Origin: DAOTXK01 sp034435395
GTDB taxonomy: Bacteria; Chloroflexota; Anaerolineae; Aggregatilineales; Ch27
Assembly: GCA_034435395.1 (NCBI GenBank)
Contig: DAOTXK010000296.1
Location: 1-25,268, forward strand
Direction: 5' to 3'
Length of the DNA stretch: 25,268 nucleotides
The notes under the pieces are model-generated. The model searched no databases. It was given only the letters and a program-made list of their open reading frames with translations, and was not told the DNA's origin. Below are positions 13,853 to 21,117 of the stretch, one piece after another. Every line of letters begins with the position of its first letter. Within the stretch, counting starts at the first letter, position 1. Position numbers and translations under genes: made by a program.

Positions 13853-16102
13853 ATGGGGCATGAGAACCCACGGTACAGTCCGCCGGACCTGCTTCGCTGG
13901 CTGGTCTTCGGCGGGATGTTGGCCATCCTGGCCGTCATTCTTCTGCTGTTGCCGCAGTCGGCTGGGATAGTCCTGTTCGGCGGGATGCTGGTCATCTCCC
14001 TGGCGTTCTGGTTTCGGTTGCTGATCCTGCCGGCGCTCCGGGCAGGCGCGCTCTGGTCGAGCGGGCGATGGCGGGCGCGACTCGTGGCCTGGGTGGGAGC
14101 CAACCGGGCGCTGGCCTCGCGCCTGCTGGCGTCCGGGGCGTGCGGCTGCATGATCCTCAGCGCGGCCAGTTTTCAGCCGGTCAGCGGGGCGCGGTGGCCG
14201 GCCTATGGGCAGGGCGTGGGGGGCGGTCTGCTGCTGGCGGTGATGGGCGGCGTCCTGCTGAGCGGGGCGCTGCGAGCGGGGCGGCCCGTCGGGTCATTCC
14301 CCGCGCCCACCAGCGGCCCGCTGACGCCGGAGCGTTCCCATTGGCGGGTGGCGGCGCTGGGGGTGTTGGCGCTGGCGTTGCTGGCGGAGGTGAACGGGCA
14401 GGCGCTGGGCCTCGGCCTCCTGGCGGACATGTCGCCCCATGGGCAGTTTGTATTGCTGGTCGGCGGCATGATCCTGCTGATCGGAGGACTCGGCGGACTG
14501 AGCTGGCCCGGCCGTCGACCGGCGGCGCGGCGGCAGGAGGTTTGGCTCCTGCTGGGGATCACGGCGGCGGCGCTGATCTTACGCTTCTGGCGGCTGGGTG
14601 AGACGGTGCGCGTGCTGGTGGACGAGCTGAACTTCATACTGCCCACCCTGTCGGCGCTGGACGGCCACGAGGTGAAGCTGCTCCAGCCCTTCAGCGGCAT
14701 GATCCCGTTCCCGTCGATTTACCCCTACTGGCAGGCGGGCGGGGTGGCGCTCATTGGCCGGGGGCTGGGCGGCTTCCGGGCGGCGAGCGCGGTGATCGGC
14801 GCGCTGACGGTCCCGGCCCTGTATGTGCTGGCCCGCGCCCTGTTTGACCGCCGGACGGCGCTGCTGGCGGCGCTTATGCTGCTGACCTTCCCGCCGCACT
14901 ATCATTTCAGCCGCATCGGGCTGAACAACATCGCCGATCCGCTGTTCGGCACGCTGGCCCTGGCGTTTCTGGCCCAGGGGCTGCGGACCAACCGGCGGGT
15001 TTATTTCGCGCTGGGCGGGGCCGCGCTGGGACTGACCCAATATTTTTACGATGGCGGGCGCTGGCTGTTCCCGGCGCTGGCGCTGTTCTGGTCAGGGCTG
15101 GGATCGCTGTGGTGGCGACCGCGCCCCTCCCGCCGGGGGCTGATGGTGGCCGGGCTGGCGGCGGTGGTGGTGGCCGTGCCCATCTATTACACGCTGGTTG
15201 GCATCCAGTGGCCGCTGACCGGGCGGCTGGGCGTCTCCGGCCTGAATGCGGAATACTGGCAGCGGCTGGCCACCGGGGCAGGGATGCAGCAGCAGTTCGA
15301 ACGCCTGGCGGCGACGCTGCTGATCTACGTCCATCAGCCGGAGAACACCGTCTTTTACGGCGGCGACACGCCGCTGATCCTGCCCGTGCTGATCCCGCTG
15401 TTCCTGCTGGGGATAACCGTCGTCGTCCGCCGCTGGCGGGAGCCTGGCCCGTGGCTGCTCCTGTCCTGGCTGGTGGGCACGTCACTCGGCAACAGCCTGC
15501 TGGTGGACAGCGCCGCCGCGTCGCGTTACGTGGTGATCTTTCCCGCCCTGACGCTGTTCATGGCGGTGGGCATTCGTTGGGCGGTGCCGTTGCTGTGGCC
15601 AGGCCGCAGCGCCCGCTGGCATCAACTGGCGATGATGGCGCTGGCGGCGGCGGTGACCATCACCCAGGCGGCCTACTACTTCGGGCCGCATCTGCGCCTG
15701 TACAACCGGCAGGTGCGCCCCAACATGGACGGGGTGGACGCCATGATCCGGTCGGTGGATTTTCCGCCGGGCACCCGGTTATTCCTGGTGTCTGATGATG
15801 TGAACGTGGCCTATGCGGGGGGCGCGCTGGCGCTGATGACGGATCACCTGGACGTGGAGGGCCTGTCGCCGCGCCAGGTGACCGCGTCCCTGCTGGCCAC
15901 CCTGCCGGGCGATGTCGATTATGCCTTCTACGTCGAGCCGACCGATGTGAGCACGCCGGAACTGTTACGGGAGCGTTTTCCCCACCTGGAACCCCCGGCC
16001 CGCACGCCGTATGCGGACGTGCCTCCGGAACGGGCGTTTGTGCTGTACTACGCGCCCGCCGCGCGTCCAGCCGAACCGGAGGCGAGCCAGCCAGGGCAGT
16101 GA
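13853..16102 (+). CDS. GT-C membrane glycosyltransferase (PMT/ArnT-like, family 39)
   Basis: This 749-residue integral membrane protein has about 14 or more hydrophobic helices and a soluble C-terminal domain (about residues 625-749). GT-C enzymes transfer a sugar from a polyprenyl-phosphate donor to a protein or lipid on the outer face of the membrane. The catalytic acidic pair is Asp257-Glu258 in LVDELNF, in the first external loop after RFWRLGETVR. It is followed by the family phrase ALYVLARALFDRRTALLAALML and HYHFSRIGLNNIADPLFGTL. The N-terminal 200 residues add about five extra helices not seen in a minimal PMT_2 protein. ATG 13853 has a modest GGGAAA upstream. The 3' end stops 11 bp from the convergent oxidoreductase gene. 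Donor and acceptor are unknown. Confidence 0.85.
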   Translation: MGHENPRYSPPDLLRWLVFGGMLAILAVILLLLPQSAGIVLFGGMLVISLAFWFRLLILPALRAGALWSSGRWRARLVAWVGANRALASRLLASGACGCMILSAASFQPVSGARWPAYGQGVGGGLLLAVMGGVLLSGALRAGRPVGSFPAPTSGPLTPERSHWRVAALGVLALALLAEVNGQALGLGLLADMSPHGQFVLLVGGMILLIGGLGGLSWPGRRPAARRQEVWLLLGITAAALILRFWRLGETVRVLVDELNFILPTLSALDGHEVKLLQPFSGMIPFPSIYPYWQAGGVALIGRGLGGFRAASAVIGALTVPALYVLARALFDRRTALLAALMLLTFPPHYHFSRIGLNNIADPLFGTLALAFLAQGLRTNRRVYFALGGAALGLTQYFYDGGRWLFPALALFWSGLGSLWWRPRPSRRGLMVAGLAAVVVAVPIYYTLVGIQWPLTGRLGVSGLNAEYWQRLATGAGMQQQFERLAATLLIYVHQPENTVFYGGDTPLILPVLIPLFLLGITVVVRRWREPGPWLLLSWLVGTSLGNSLLVDSAAASRYVVIFPALTLFMAVGIRWAVPLLWPGRSARWHQLAMMALAAAVTITQAAYYFGPHLRLYNRQVRPNMDGVDAMIRSVDFPPGTRLFLVSDDVNVAYAGGALALMTDHLDVEGLSPRQVTASLLATLPGDVDYAFYVEPTDVSTPELLRERFPHLEPPARTPYADVPPERAFVLYYAPAARPAEPEASQPGQ

Positions 16103-16113
16103 GCGGCCGGGCG

Positions 16114-17031
16114 TCATGGCCGGGAAGCGCCCAGCGGCGCGATCACCTCGTCCAGCGCCATGCCCAGAACGTCGGGGTCGGCGATGTCCAGCACTTCCAC
16201 GATGAAGTGCTCGCAACCCAGCGCGATGAAGCGGCTCATCTCCTCCACGACCTGGGCCGGGGTGCCGACGAAGGCATTGTCGCGAGTCCACTTCCCGCCG
16301 CCGCGCGCCTGAGCTGCGGCTTCCGTCCGCCCCAGCGCCAGCCGACCGAACCAGCCGCAGGCGATGGAGGCCGGGTCGCGCCCCAGGTCCTGGCAGTGGT
16401 TCTTGAGGATGGTGATCCGCTCACGGTAGGTGTCATAGTTCGCGTCGGGCATGTTCCAGCCGCTGCCAAAACGGGCGGCCAGGCGGGTGGTTTTGCGGCC
16501 CCCGCCGCCGACGATGATCGGCGGGACCGGGTCCGGCTTGGGTTCGCAGTAGGCATCGGTGATGTGGTAGTGTCGGCCCTGGTAGCTGACCCGGCCCGGC
16601 TCGGTCCACAGACGGGTGAGGATTTCCAGGGTGTCTTCTAACTGCTCGACGCGGACGCCGGGGCTGGGGTAGGGATAGCCGTAGGCGTGGTATTCGTCTT
16701 CTTTCCACCCGGCACCGATGCCCATGATCAAACGCCCGCCGGAGAGGGTCTGTAAGGTGGCGGCCATCTTGGCCAGCAGGGCCGGGTTGCGGTAACTCTG
16801 CCCCAGGACGACCGGGCCGACTTTGAACTGCGGGAAGCGGGCGGCCAGGAAGGTGAGCACGGTCCAGGCTTCGTAGGTTGGCTCGTCGCCCCAGAAGAAG
16901 TGATCGGTCATCCACAGGCCGGTGAAGCTCCCCTCGACCTGCGGCACAACGGCATCCAGGTCATCCAGCCACTTGTTGAGCTGTCCCTTGGGCGGCCCGG
17001 CGGGCACGACCAGACCGAACTCGACGGTCAT
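16114..17031 (-). CDS. Luciferase-like (LLM class) flavin/F420-dependent oxidoreductase
   Basis: This 305-residue cytosolic TIM-barrel protein belongs to the bacterial luciferase-like superfamily, which uses FMN or coenzyme F420. ATG 17031 has AAAGGAGA 9 nt upstream. Recognisable blocks: VEFGLVVPAG at the first strand, DHFFWGDEPTYEAWTVLTFLAA, VGPVVLGQSYRNPALLAKMAATL, the strongly conserved LSGGRLIMGIGAGWKEDEYHAYG, then PPIIVGGGGRKTTRLAARFGS and a C-terminal FVGTPAQVVEEM. The order and spacing match F420-type members annotated as TIGR03560-like, but cofactor and substrate cannot be assigned. It lies 13 nt downstream of the RNase H gene and is probably co-transcribed with it, with no obvious functional link. 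Confidence 0.9.
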   Translation of the reverse strand: MTVEFGLVVPAGPPKGQLNKWLDDLDAVVPQVEGSFTGLWMTDHFFWGDEPTYEAWTVLTFLAARFPQFKVGPVVLGQSYRNPALLAKMAATLQTLSGGRLIMGIGAGWKEDEYHAYGYPYPSPGVRVEQLEDTLEILTRLWTEPGRVSYQGRHYHITDAYCEPKPDPVPPIIVGGGGRKTTRLAARFGSGWNMPDANYDTYRERITILKNHCQDLGRDPASIACGWFGRLALGRTEAAAQARGGGKWTRDNAFVGTPAQVVEEMSRFIALGCEHFIVEVLDIADPDVLGMALDEVIAPLGASRP

Positions 17032-17044
17032 GTGTCTGTCTCCT

Positions 17045-17998
17045 TTAGCTGTCTGGGGGGCGAAAAACAGGCCGGTCAGAAAGGCCATCGTCGACCAGAG
17101 GTGGCGGGGCCGGCATGGTCTCGGCGGCGTCGCGCGCTTCCGTCACCAGCTTCTCCAGAGCACGATACTCGTCCGGCACCTGGTCGCGGATGCGAACCCA
17201 CCGAATTGCGCGGGTTTGGTTGAGGCGATCCAGCGCCTGCCATTCGGCGCGGAAGTTCCGGGGCTTCTTCCAGCCGCTTTTCCGCCAGCCGTGGACCCAT
17301 TTGGTGAGGCCATCATAAAGGAAGCTGCTGTTCGTGTAGAACTGAATCGGCTCGGTGGCCGGGACCTGATGGAGCACGGCCAGCGCGGCGTGAAGCAGGA
17401 AGTGATTCATGGTGAGGTGAGGATGACCGCCCCACAGCCGCTGCGTCTTCTCCCCCCGGACGATGCTGGCCGCCCAGCCGAACGGCCCTTCCGTCTGTTT
17501 CCCGGCGATGCGCAGATAGACGCAGGTCATGGAGGGATCAGTGGTGGGCTGAGGTTGCAGGATGGCCGCGCTGGCCAGGGCGTCAACCCGCTCGTTGTAC
17601 GGATCGCCGCTGTGTCCCCTGACCCAATGCCAGGTGATCGTATGGCTCTGGCGCAACCGATACAACTCCTGCCACAGGTCGGCGTTGGCGATGGGCGTTT
17701 TTCGGGAGCGGTCGCGACGCCAGCCGTTGGCGGCCCACGTCTCTATCCACGCGGTGATTCCCTTTTTCAGGTACTCGGAGTCGGTGTACCAGTCGATGAT
17801 GCAGGGCTGGTTGAGCGCCCGCAGCGCTTCCACCGCGGCGGTGAGCTCCATGCGGTTGTTGGTGGTGTCCGGCGCGCTGCCGGATAACTCCCTGGTTTTC
17901 TGGGGGTGGATCAGGATGGCCCCCCAGCCGCCGGGGCCGGGATTGGGGTCGCAGCCGCCATCGGTGTAGATGGTGATGTGGGGGCGTTTGTCTGCCAT
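17045..17998 (-). CDS. rnhA: Ribonuclease HI with a second, catalytically degenerate RNase H domain
   Basis: RNase HI cuts the RNA strand of RNA-DNA hybrids, removing R-loops and primers. The protein has 317 residues from ATG 17998, about twice the usual 150. Residues 1-145 are a complete RNase HI domain: Asp13 in YTDGGCDPNPGPGGWGAI, Glu51 in NNRMELTAAVEAL, Asp73 in YTDSEYL, His129 and Asp139 in RGHSGDPYNERVDAL. Residues 157-288 align to the same fold (GPFGWAASIV, MNHFLLHAALAVL, YTNSSFLYDGLTKWVHGW, KKPRNFRAEWQALDRL), but the four carboxylates are replaced: Arg163, Leu201, Asn223 and Ala280. The second copy should be inactive and may bind hybrid or a partner. The tail is Pro-rich. It is transcribed with the downstream oxidoreductase from the promoter at 18040-18068. 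Confidence 0.93.
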   Translation of the reverse strand: MADKRPHITIYTDGGCDPNPGPGGWGAILIHPQKTRELSGSAPDTTNNRMELTAAVEALRALNQPCIIDWYTDSEYLKKGITAWIETWAANGWRRDRSRKTPIANADLWQELYRLRQSHTITWHWVRGHSGDPYNERVDALASAAILQPQPTTDPSMTCVYLRIAGKQTEGPFGWAASIVRGEKTQRLWGGHPHLTMNHFLLHAALAVLHQVPATEPIQFYTNSSFLYDGLTKWVHGWRKSGWKKPRNFRAEWQALDRLNQTRAIRWVRIRDQVPDEYRALEKLVTEARDAAETMPAPPPLVDDGLSDRPVFRPPDS

Positions 17999-18039
17999 CA
18001 AGACTGCCTTTTCTCCGGGTCAGTGGCCGATCCCCGGCC

Positions 18040-18068
18040 ATTATACGAGGTGTCACAGCCTTTGGAAA
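18040..18068 (-). promoter_or_regulatory. Promoter of the rnhA-oxidoreductase operon
   Basis: On the minus strand a perfect -10 TATAAT (18040-18045) lies 17 bp downstream of -35 TTTCCA (18063-18068). The start near 18033 leaves a leader of about 35 nt. A hairpin CCTTTG-GAAA-CAAAGG (18059-18074) overlaps the -35 and could be an operator or the end of the upstream kinase transcript. Confidence 0.65.
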
Positions 18069-18155
18069 CAAAGGTAGCGGCGGTCCGTTGGGGGCCGCCA
18101 GAAACCCCATGCGGCGGCGAGAGGGCGGGATCATTATCTGTCAGCGGGAAGGGTG

Positions 18156-19331
18156 TTACTCCGGCGCGGAGGGTGGTTCTGGCAAGTCGGTGGCGGTGCG
18201 GCGTTTGGCGTCGGCCAGGGGGAAGCTGATGATGGCCTCGGTTCCCTTACCTTCTCCCGATTTGAGTTGCAGGGTGCCGCCAGTGGCCTCAATGATGCTG
18301 CGCGAAAGATACAGCCCCATGCCGATGCCCTGCTGGTCGTGTTTCTCGCGCTCGACCTGCTGGAAGCGGCGGAACAGCGTCCGCTGTTTATCTTCCGGGA
18401 TGCCGGGGCCCTGATCGACGATGGAGACCCGGACGTAGCCATCCTCGATCCGCTGGAAAACCTCAATCGGCTCGTCGGGCGGGGAGAAGGCCATGGCGTT
18501 GGCGATCACCTCGGCCATGGCGTGGCGCAGAGACTTCCATTCGGCGACGATCTCGCCGCTCACGTCGCCATGGAGATACTTCACCTCCACGTCGCGCTGG
18601 CGGGCATTAAAGTTGCGCGCCTGGCTGACGGCTGCCGTGACGGCGTCCCACAGCGGGCCGGGACGGGCCGCCTCTTTGATCAACTTCTGTAACTCGCCCG
18701 TATCCAACTGAATGAGCAGCACCATCTGCTCTACCAGACGGTTGAGGCGGATCAGGCCGGTTTGCAGGGTGGCGATCAGGTCCTGCGCGTCCTGGGAACT
18801 CAGATCGTCGACGTGGCGGGAGAGGAGTTCGACCACCATATTCAACGAGACGAGCGGCGTGCGCAGTTCGTGGGTAAACATCCGGGCCATGTCGCGCCGG
18901 ACGTAGGCCAGCGTATCGTAGGCAGCCTGGGCGTAGCGGGTCAGTTCCTGGGTGCGTTTCGCCTTGCTGTAGATGGTCAGCAACAGCCGCTCTTCATCGA
19001 TCGGTTTGTTCAGGTAATCGTCCACGCCCAGCATCAGCGCGCGGCGAATGGTGGGTTTTTCATCGTGGGCGCTCAGCACGATAAAGGGCACCGGAGACCA
19101 CTCATCGACGGCGCGCACGGCCTGGAATAAGGCGAAGCCATCCATGTTGGGCATCTCCAGGTCGGCGATGATCACGTCTGGGTGCAGCCCGGCCTGCATC
19201 AGACGTAACGCTTCCTGCCCATCCGCGGCCGTCGTCACTTTGACGCCGCGTGGTTCCAGCAGGCCGTGAATCGTCGCCTGGATGTCGGGGTCATCATCGA
19301 CAAACAGGACATGCCGCTCGTAGGTGGACAT
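18156..19331 (-). CDS. Receiver-histidine kinase fusion (REC-HisKA-HATPase)
   Basis: This 391-residue soluble signalling protein has no membrane helix. Residues 6-122 are a receiver domain with acidic pocket VDDDPD (about 11-16), phospho-acceptor Asp57 in IIADLEMPNMDG, Ser87 and Lys109. Residues 145-210 are the dimerisation domain with phospho-accepting His154 in FTHELRTPL. Residues 265-372 are the ATPase domain: N box EVIANAMAFSPP (Asn278), G1 DQGPGIPED and G2 GIGMGLYLS. All catalytic residues are present. Such REC-first hybrids receive a phosphate or protein signal from another kinase and pass it to a separate regulator. No response regulator with an output domain is next to it. ATG 19331 follows GAGG closely. 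Long spacers on both sides suggest a single-gene unit. Confidence 0.93.
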   Translation of the reverse strand: MSTYERHVLFVDDDPDIQATIHGLLEPRGVKVTTAADGQEALRLMQAGLHPDVIIADLEMPNMDGFALFQAVRAVDEWSPVPFIVLSAHDEKPTIRRALMLGVDDYLNKPIDEERLLLTIYSKAKRTQELTRYAQAAYDTLAYVRRDMARMFTHELRTPLVSLNMVVELLSRHVDDLSSQDAQDLIATLQTGLIRLNRLVEQMVLLIQLDTGELQKLIKEAARPGPLWDAVTAAVSQARNFNARQRDVEVKYLHGDVSGEIVAEWKSLRHAMAEVIANAMAFSPPDEPIEVFQRIEDGYVRVSIVDQGPGIPEDKQRTLFRRFQQVEREKHDQQGIGMGLYLSRSIIEATGGTLQLKSGEGKGTEAIISFPLADAKRRTATDLPEPPSAPE

Positions 19332-19377
19332 AAGACCTCACCGCCAGGGTTCTGGCTGGGACATCCTGTTTTTGTCT

Positions 19378-19407
19378 ACCTTAGCATGGAGCAAAGGTTG
19401 TCGTCAA
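19378..19407 (-). promoter_or_regulatory. Weak promoter candidate for the REC-kinase gene
   Basis: On the minus strand -35 TTGACG (19402-19407) and -10 TAAGGT (19378-19383) are 18 bp apart. The -10 is poor, so this is tentative. It is the best match upstream of ATG 19331. Confidence 0.3.
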
Positions 19408-19490
19408 ATGGGCGCTGGCACCCCGGAACATTTCATCTTGGGGGTGAGTTGGTGCGCCAGTCGTCATTCCCAGAACGCCCCCATCCCTGG

Positions 19491-19558
19491 CCCTTCTCCC
19501 AGAACGGGGGAAGGGAGTCGGTGGGTGCAAGAGTCCCCTCTCTGCTTGCGGAGAGGGG
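19491..19558. repeat. GC-rich palindromic intergenic repeat (REP/MITE-like)
   Basis: Two hairpins lie side by side. CCCTTCTCCC (19491-19500) pairs with GGGGGAAGGG (19506-19515) with one G-T wobble and a 5-nt loop. CCCCTCTC (19535-19542) pairs with GAGAGGGG (19551-19558). The flank GAGTGAGGGGTGAGG continues the purine-rich pattern. This style of C-rich/G-rich double hairpin is common as a dispersed intergenic repeat in Chloroflexota and Cyanobacteria. Copy number cannot be seen from one window. Confidence 0.6.
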
Positions 19559-19677
19559 AGTGAGGGGTGAGGTAGAAGCCATTTGCAGACAAGGGTCTCT
19601 TCTTGTCCCTAAACTGAGATGTACCCCTGGCACCCAGTAGTGGTGGACATGGACGCCAAACGACCGAAAGGAAGCGC

Positions 19678-19711
19678 AAAAATGACTCAACGCCTCCGCG
19701 GACGGCGTCAT
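19678..19711 (-). terminator. Probable terminator of the dehydrogenase gene
   Basis: On the minus strand ATGAC (19711-19707) and GTCAT (19686-19682) close a stem with an inner GCC/GGC-rich helix and a bulge. The stem runs directly into five T residues (19682-19678 complement). It begins 23 nt after the stop codon. Confidence 0.5.
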
Positions 19712-19734
19712 CTCCGAATGCCCACCTGGGAACA

Positions 19735-20754
19735 TCACGCGGGGCCAGTTTCGTCCAATCCCGCCTCGTGAATCGCCCGCGCCACCTGCTCCGACTCCGG
19801 CACACTGTCATGCATGATGCCGTAGGGCAGCCCGTGCTCCATGACATAGGTGGGCATCTCATTCGCCACCTGCCGGACGACCCGCGGATTCAGTTGATCC
19901 AGACGCAACCCGGCGGATTCCAGGGCGGTGCGCAGCGGTCGGACGTCCTGGCCATGCAGCGCGGCGGCGAACAGGATGCCAGGGCCGACCATGTCGCTGT
20001 GCGGGGTGCGGCGCGGCATGTAATTTTCGATGGCATAGGCAAAATAATGCTCACCGCCCTCTTCCGGCCGGGAGTGGCCGAACTGGTTGCACAACTGGAC
20101 CTCCAGCCCCAGAAAGTCCAGCAGCAGTTTGAGCGATTCCACCTCGCCGCGCCCCACGCCATCGGCGATGCGGAACGCCTGTTGGGCAATCGCCGCGGCG
20201 ATGCCGGCGGCCCAGGGGACAAACCGCTGTTCGGGGGTGTTTTTGCCGCGCTCGGCGGCATAACGCCAGTCCAGCAGGCCGGTGACGATGCTTAACACGT
20301 CCACGATGCCGCCGCCGCGCAGGTGCGCCGGGGCCGCGCGGATGACATCCCAGTCGATGATGCACTCCCGGGCCACGCCGGTCTCTACGTCGGTGATGCC
20401 GCCGCCGCCACGCACCCGGCAGACCCAGGTGAGCATGACATCACCGGGGATGGCCGTAGGAATCAGGATCACCGGTTTTTTGTTCCACCAGGCGACGAAC
20501 TTGGCGGCGTCCATCGCCCGCCCGCCGCCGACGCCGTAGACCACTTCGACTTCCTGAGGCAGGCCCTGGGCCAGCGTCTCCAGGTAATCCCGCTGGACGT
20601 GGGGCGGCTCCGCCTGGATGACAATGGGCAGGGAGAGCATCGACTTAACGGCGGACCAGACCCCCTTGCTGGTCAGCAGGGCAGTCGGGCGGGTTTCTTT
20701 TATGGTGGTCAGTTCCCGGTAAGATATCCGGGGCAGGGGCCATACTGTGTTCAT
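19735..20754 (-). CDS. Glycerol-1-phosphate dehydrogenase-like protein (AraM/EgsA family)
   Basis: The family reduces dihydroxyacetone phosphate to sn-glycerol 1-phosphate with NAD(P)H, using a bound metal ion; related branches are DHQ synthase and iron-containing alcohol dehydrogenases. The 339-residue cytosolic protein shows the cofactor loop YGVGGGRAMDAAKFVAWW (about residues 73-90), IPTAIPGD, and the three expected metal ligands: Asp152 in GGGIVDVLS, His236 in HSRPEEGGEHYFAYAIE and His252 in TPHSDMVGPGI. SRPxxGGEH is characteristic of AraM/G1P dehydrogenases. Substrate identity is inferred from family only. ATG 20754 has a distant GGAG (11 nt). It stands alone between a terminator and a TATAAT-type promoter, divergent from the GntR-kor operon. 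Confidence 0.82.
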   Translation of the reverse strand: MNTVWPLPRISYRELTTIKETRPTALLTSKGVWSAVKSMLSLPIVIQAEPPHVQRDYLETLAQGLPQEVEVVYGVGGGRAMDAAKFVAWWNKKPVILIPTAIPGDVMLTWVCRVRGGGGITDVETGVARECIIDWDVIRAAPAHLRGGGIVDVLSIVTGLLDWRYAAERGKNTPEQRFVPWAAGIAAAIAQQAFRIADGVGRGEVESLKLLLDFLGLEVQLCNQFGHSRPEEGGEHYFAYAIENYMPRRTPHSDMVGPGILFAAALHGQDVRPLRTALESAGLRLDQLNPRVVRQVANEMPTYVMEHGLPYGIMHDSVPESEQVARAIHEAGLDETGPA

Positions 20755-20911
20755 GCGAATTCAAACTCCAGCAGGTGTGGGTCCGGAGCGCGCATCAAGC
20801 CGTTGCCAGTGGACGGGGTCGGGTCTGGCAGATGCCTGGTCACTAGTGTAGTGCGGTTTGCGTTTTAGAGCCAGTCGCGGTCGGGTGCGATTTCATCCCC
20901 TCAATACCACC

Positions 20912-20917
20912 ATTATA
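20912..20917 (-). promoter_or_regulatory. -10 element upstream of the dehydrogenase gene
   Basis: A perfect TATAAT on the minus strand has only a poor -35 (CCGACT, 17 bp upstream), so activation or an alternative start may be involved. The leader to ATG 20754 would be about 150 nt. Confidence 0.45.
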
Positions 20918-21046
20918 CCTGTTTTTGTGAGGGAAGTCGGCGTTTCTGCGGTCTGGCAGAAGGGGGTTGGTTCGCGGGTCATGAGACCCTGAACGAGGCG
21001 CGGCCCGGCCGGCCTGAGGATGGCCCGCCTTAAACGAGTCCAGATA

Positions 21047-21076
21047 TTGCCCAAAAGCCGGTCGGCATGTTATATT
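21047..21076 (+). promoter_or_regulatory. Promoter of the GntR-korA-korB operon
   Basis: -35 TTGCCC (21047-21052), 18-bp spacer, -10 TATATT (21071-21076). It places the upstream ATG at 21067 inside the promoter and so supports ATG 21118 as the regulator start. Confidence 0.6.
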
Positions 21077-21091
21077 ATAGGGTAAATCTGT

Positions 21092-21104
21092 TTGATCCGA
21101 TCAA
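21092..21104. promoter_or_regulatory. Palindromic operator-like site TTGATC-C-GATCAA
   Basis: A perfect 13-bp palindrome lies about 10-22 bp after the expected transcription start and 13 bp before ATG 21118. Short symmetric sites of this size are typical for FadR-type GntR dimers, so autorepression of the operon is inferred. Confidence 0.55.
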
Positions 21105-21117
21105 TCAGAGGATTGGT

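Larger units (their letters stand above)
19332..19734. other. 403-bp gene-free region between the REC-kinase and dehydrogenase genes
   Basis: The region contains the weak kinase promoter, the double-hairpin repeat at 19491-19558 and the dehydrogenase terminator at 19678-19711. Between 19560 and 19677 I see only a short hairpin GACAAG/CTTGTC around 19590-19610. Open frames here are short, low in codon bias and cross the palindromes, so none is called. Confidence 0.6.
20755..21117. other. 363-bp divergent region between the dehydrogenase and GntR genes
   Basis: No gene is seen. On the dehydrogenase side lie the TATAAT at 20912-20917 and, within its leader, CACTA-GTG-TAGTG (20841-20853), a palindrome containing the 8-bp self-complementary CACTAGTG, a candidate operator. 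On the other side are the promoter at 21047-21076 and operator-like palindrome at 21092-21104 of the GntR gene. The middle (20940-21045) shows nothing I can name. Confidence 0.55.

Noticed and set aside
14579..15040. Minus-strand frame inside the GT-C gene
   Set aside because: The plus-strand frame is a continuous 749-codon membrane protein with family motifs. The minus frame is Gln/Arg/Pro-rich shadow sequence.
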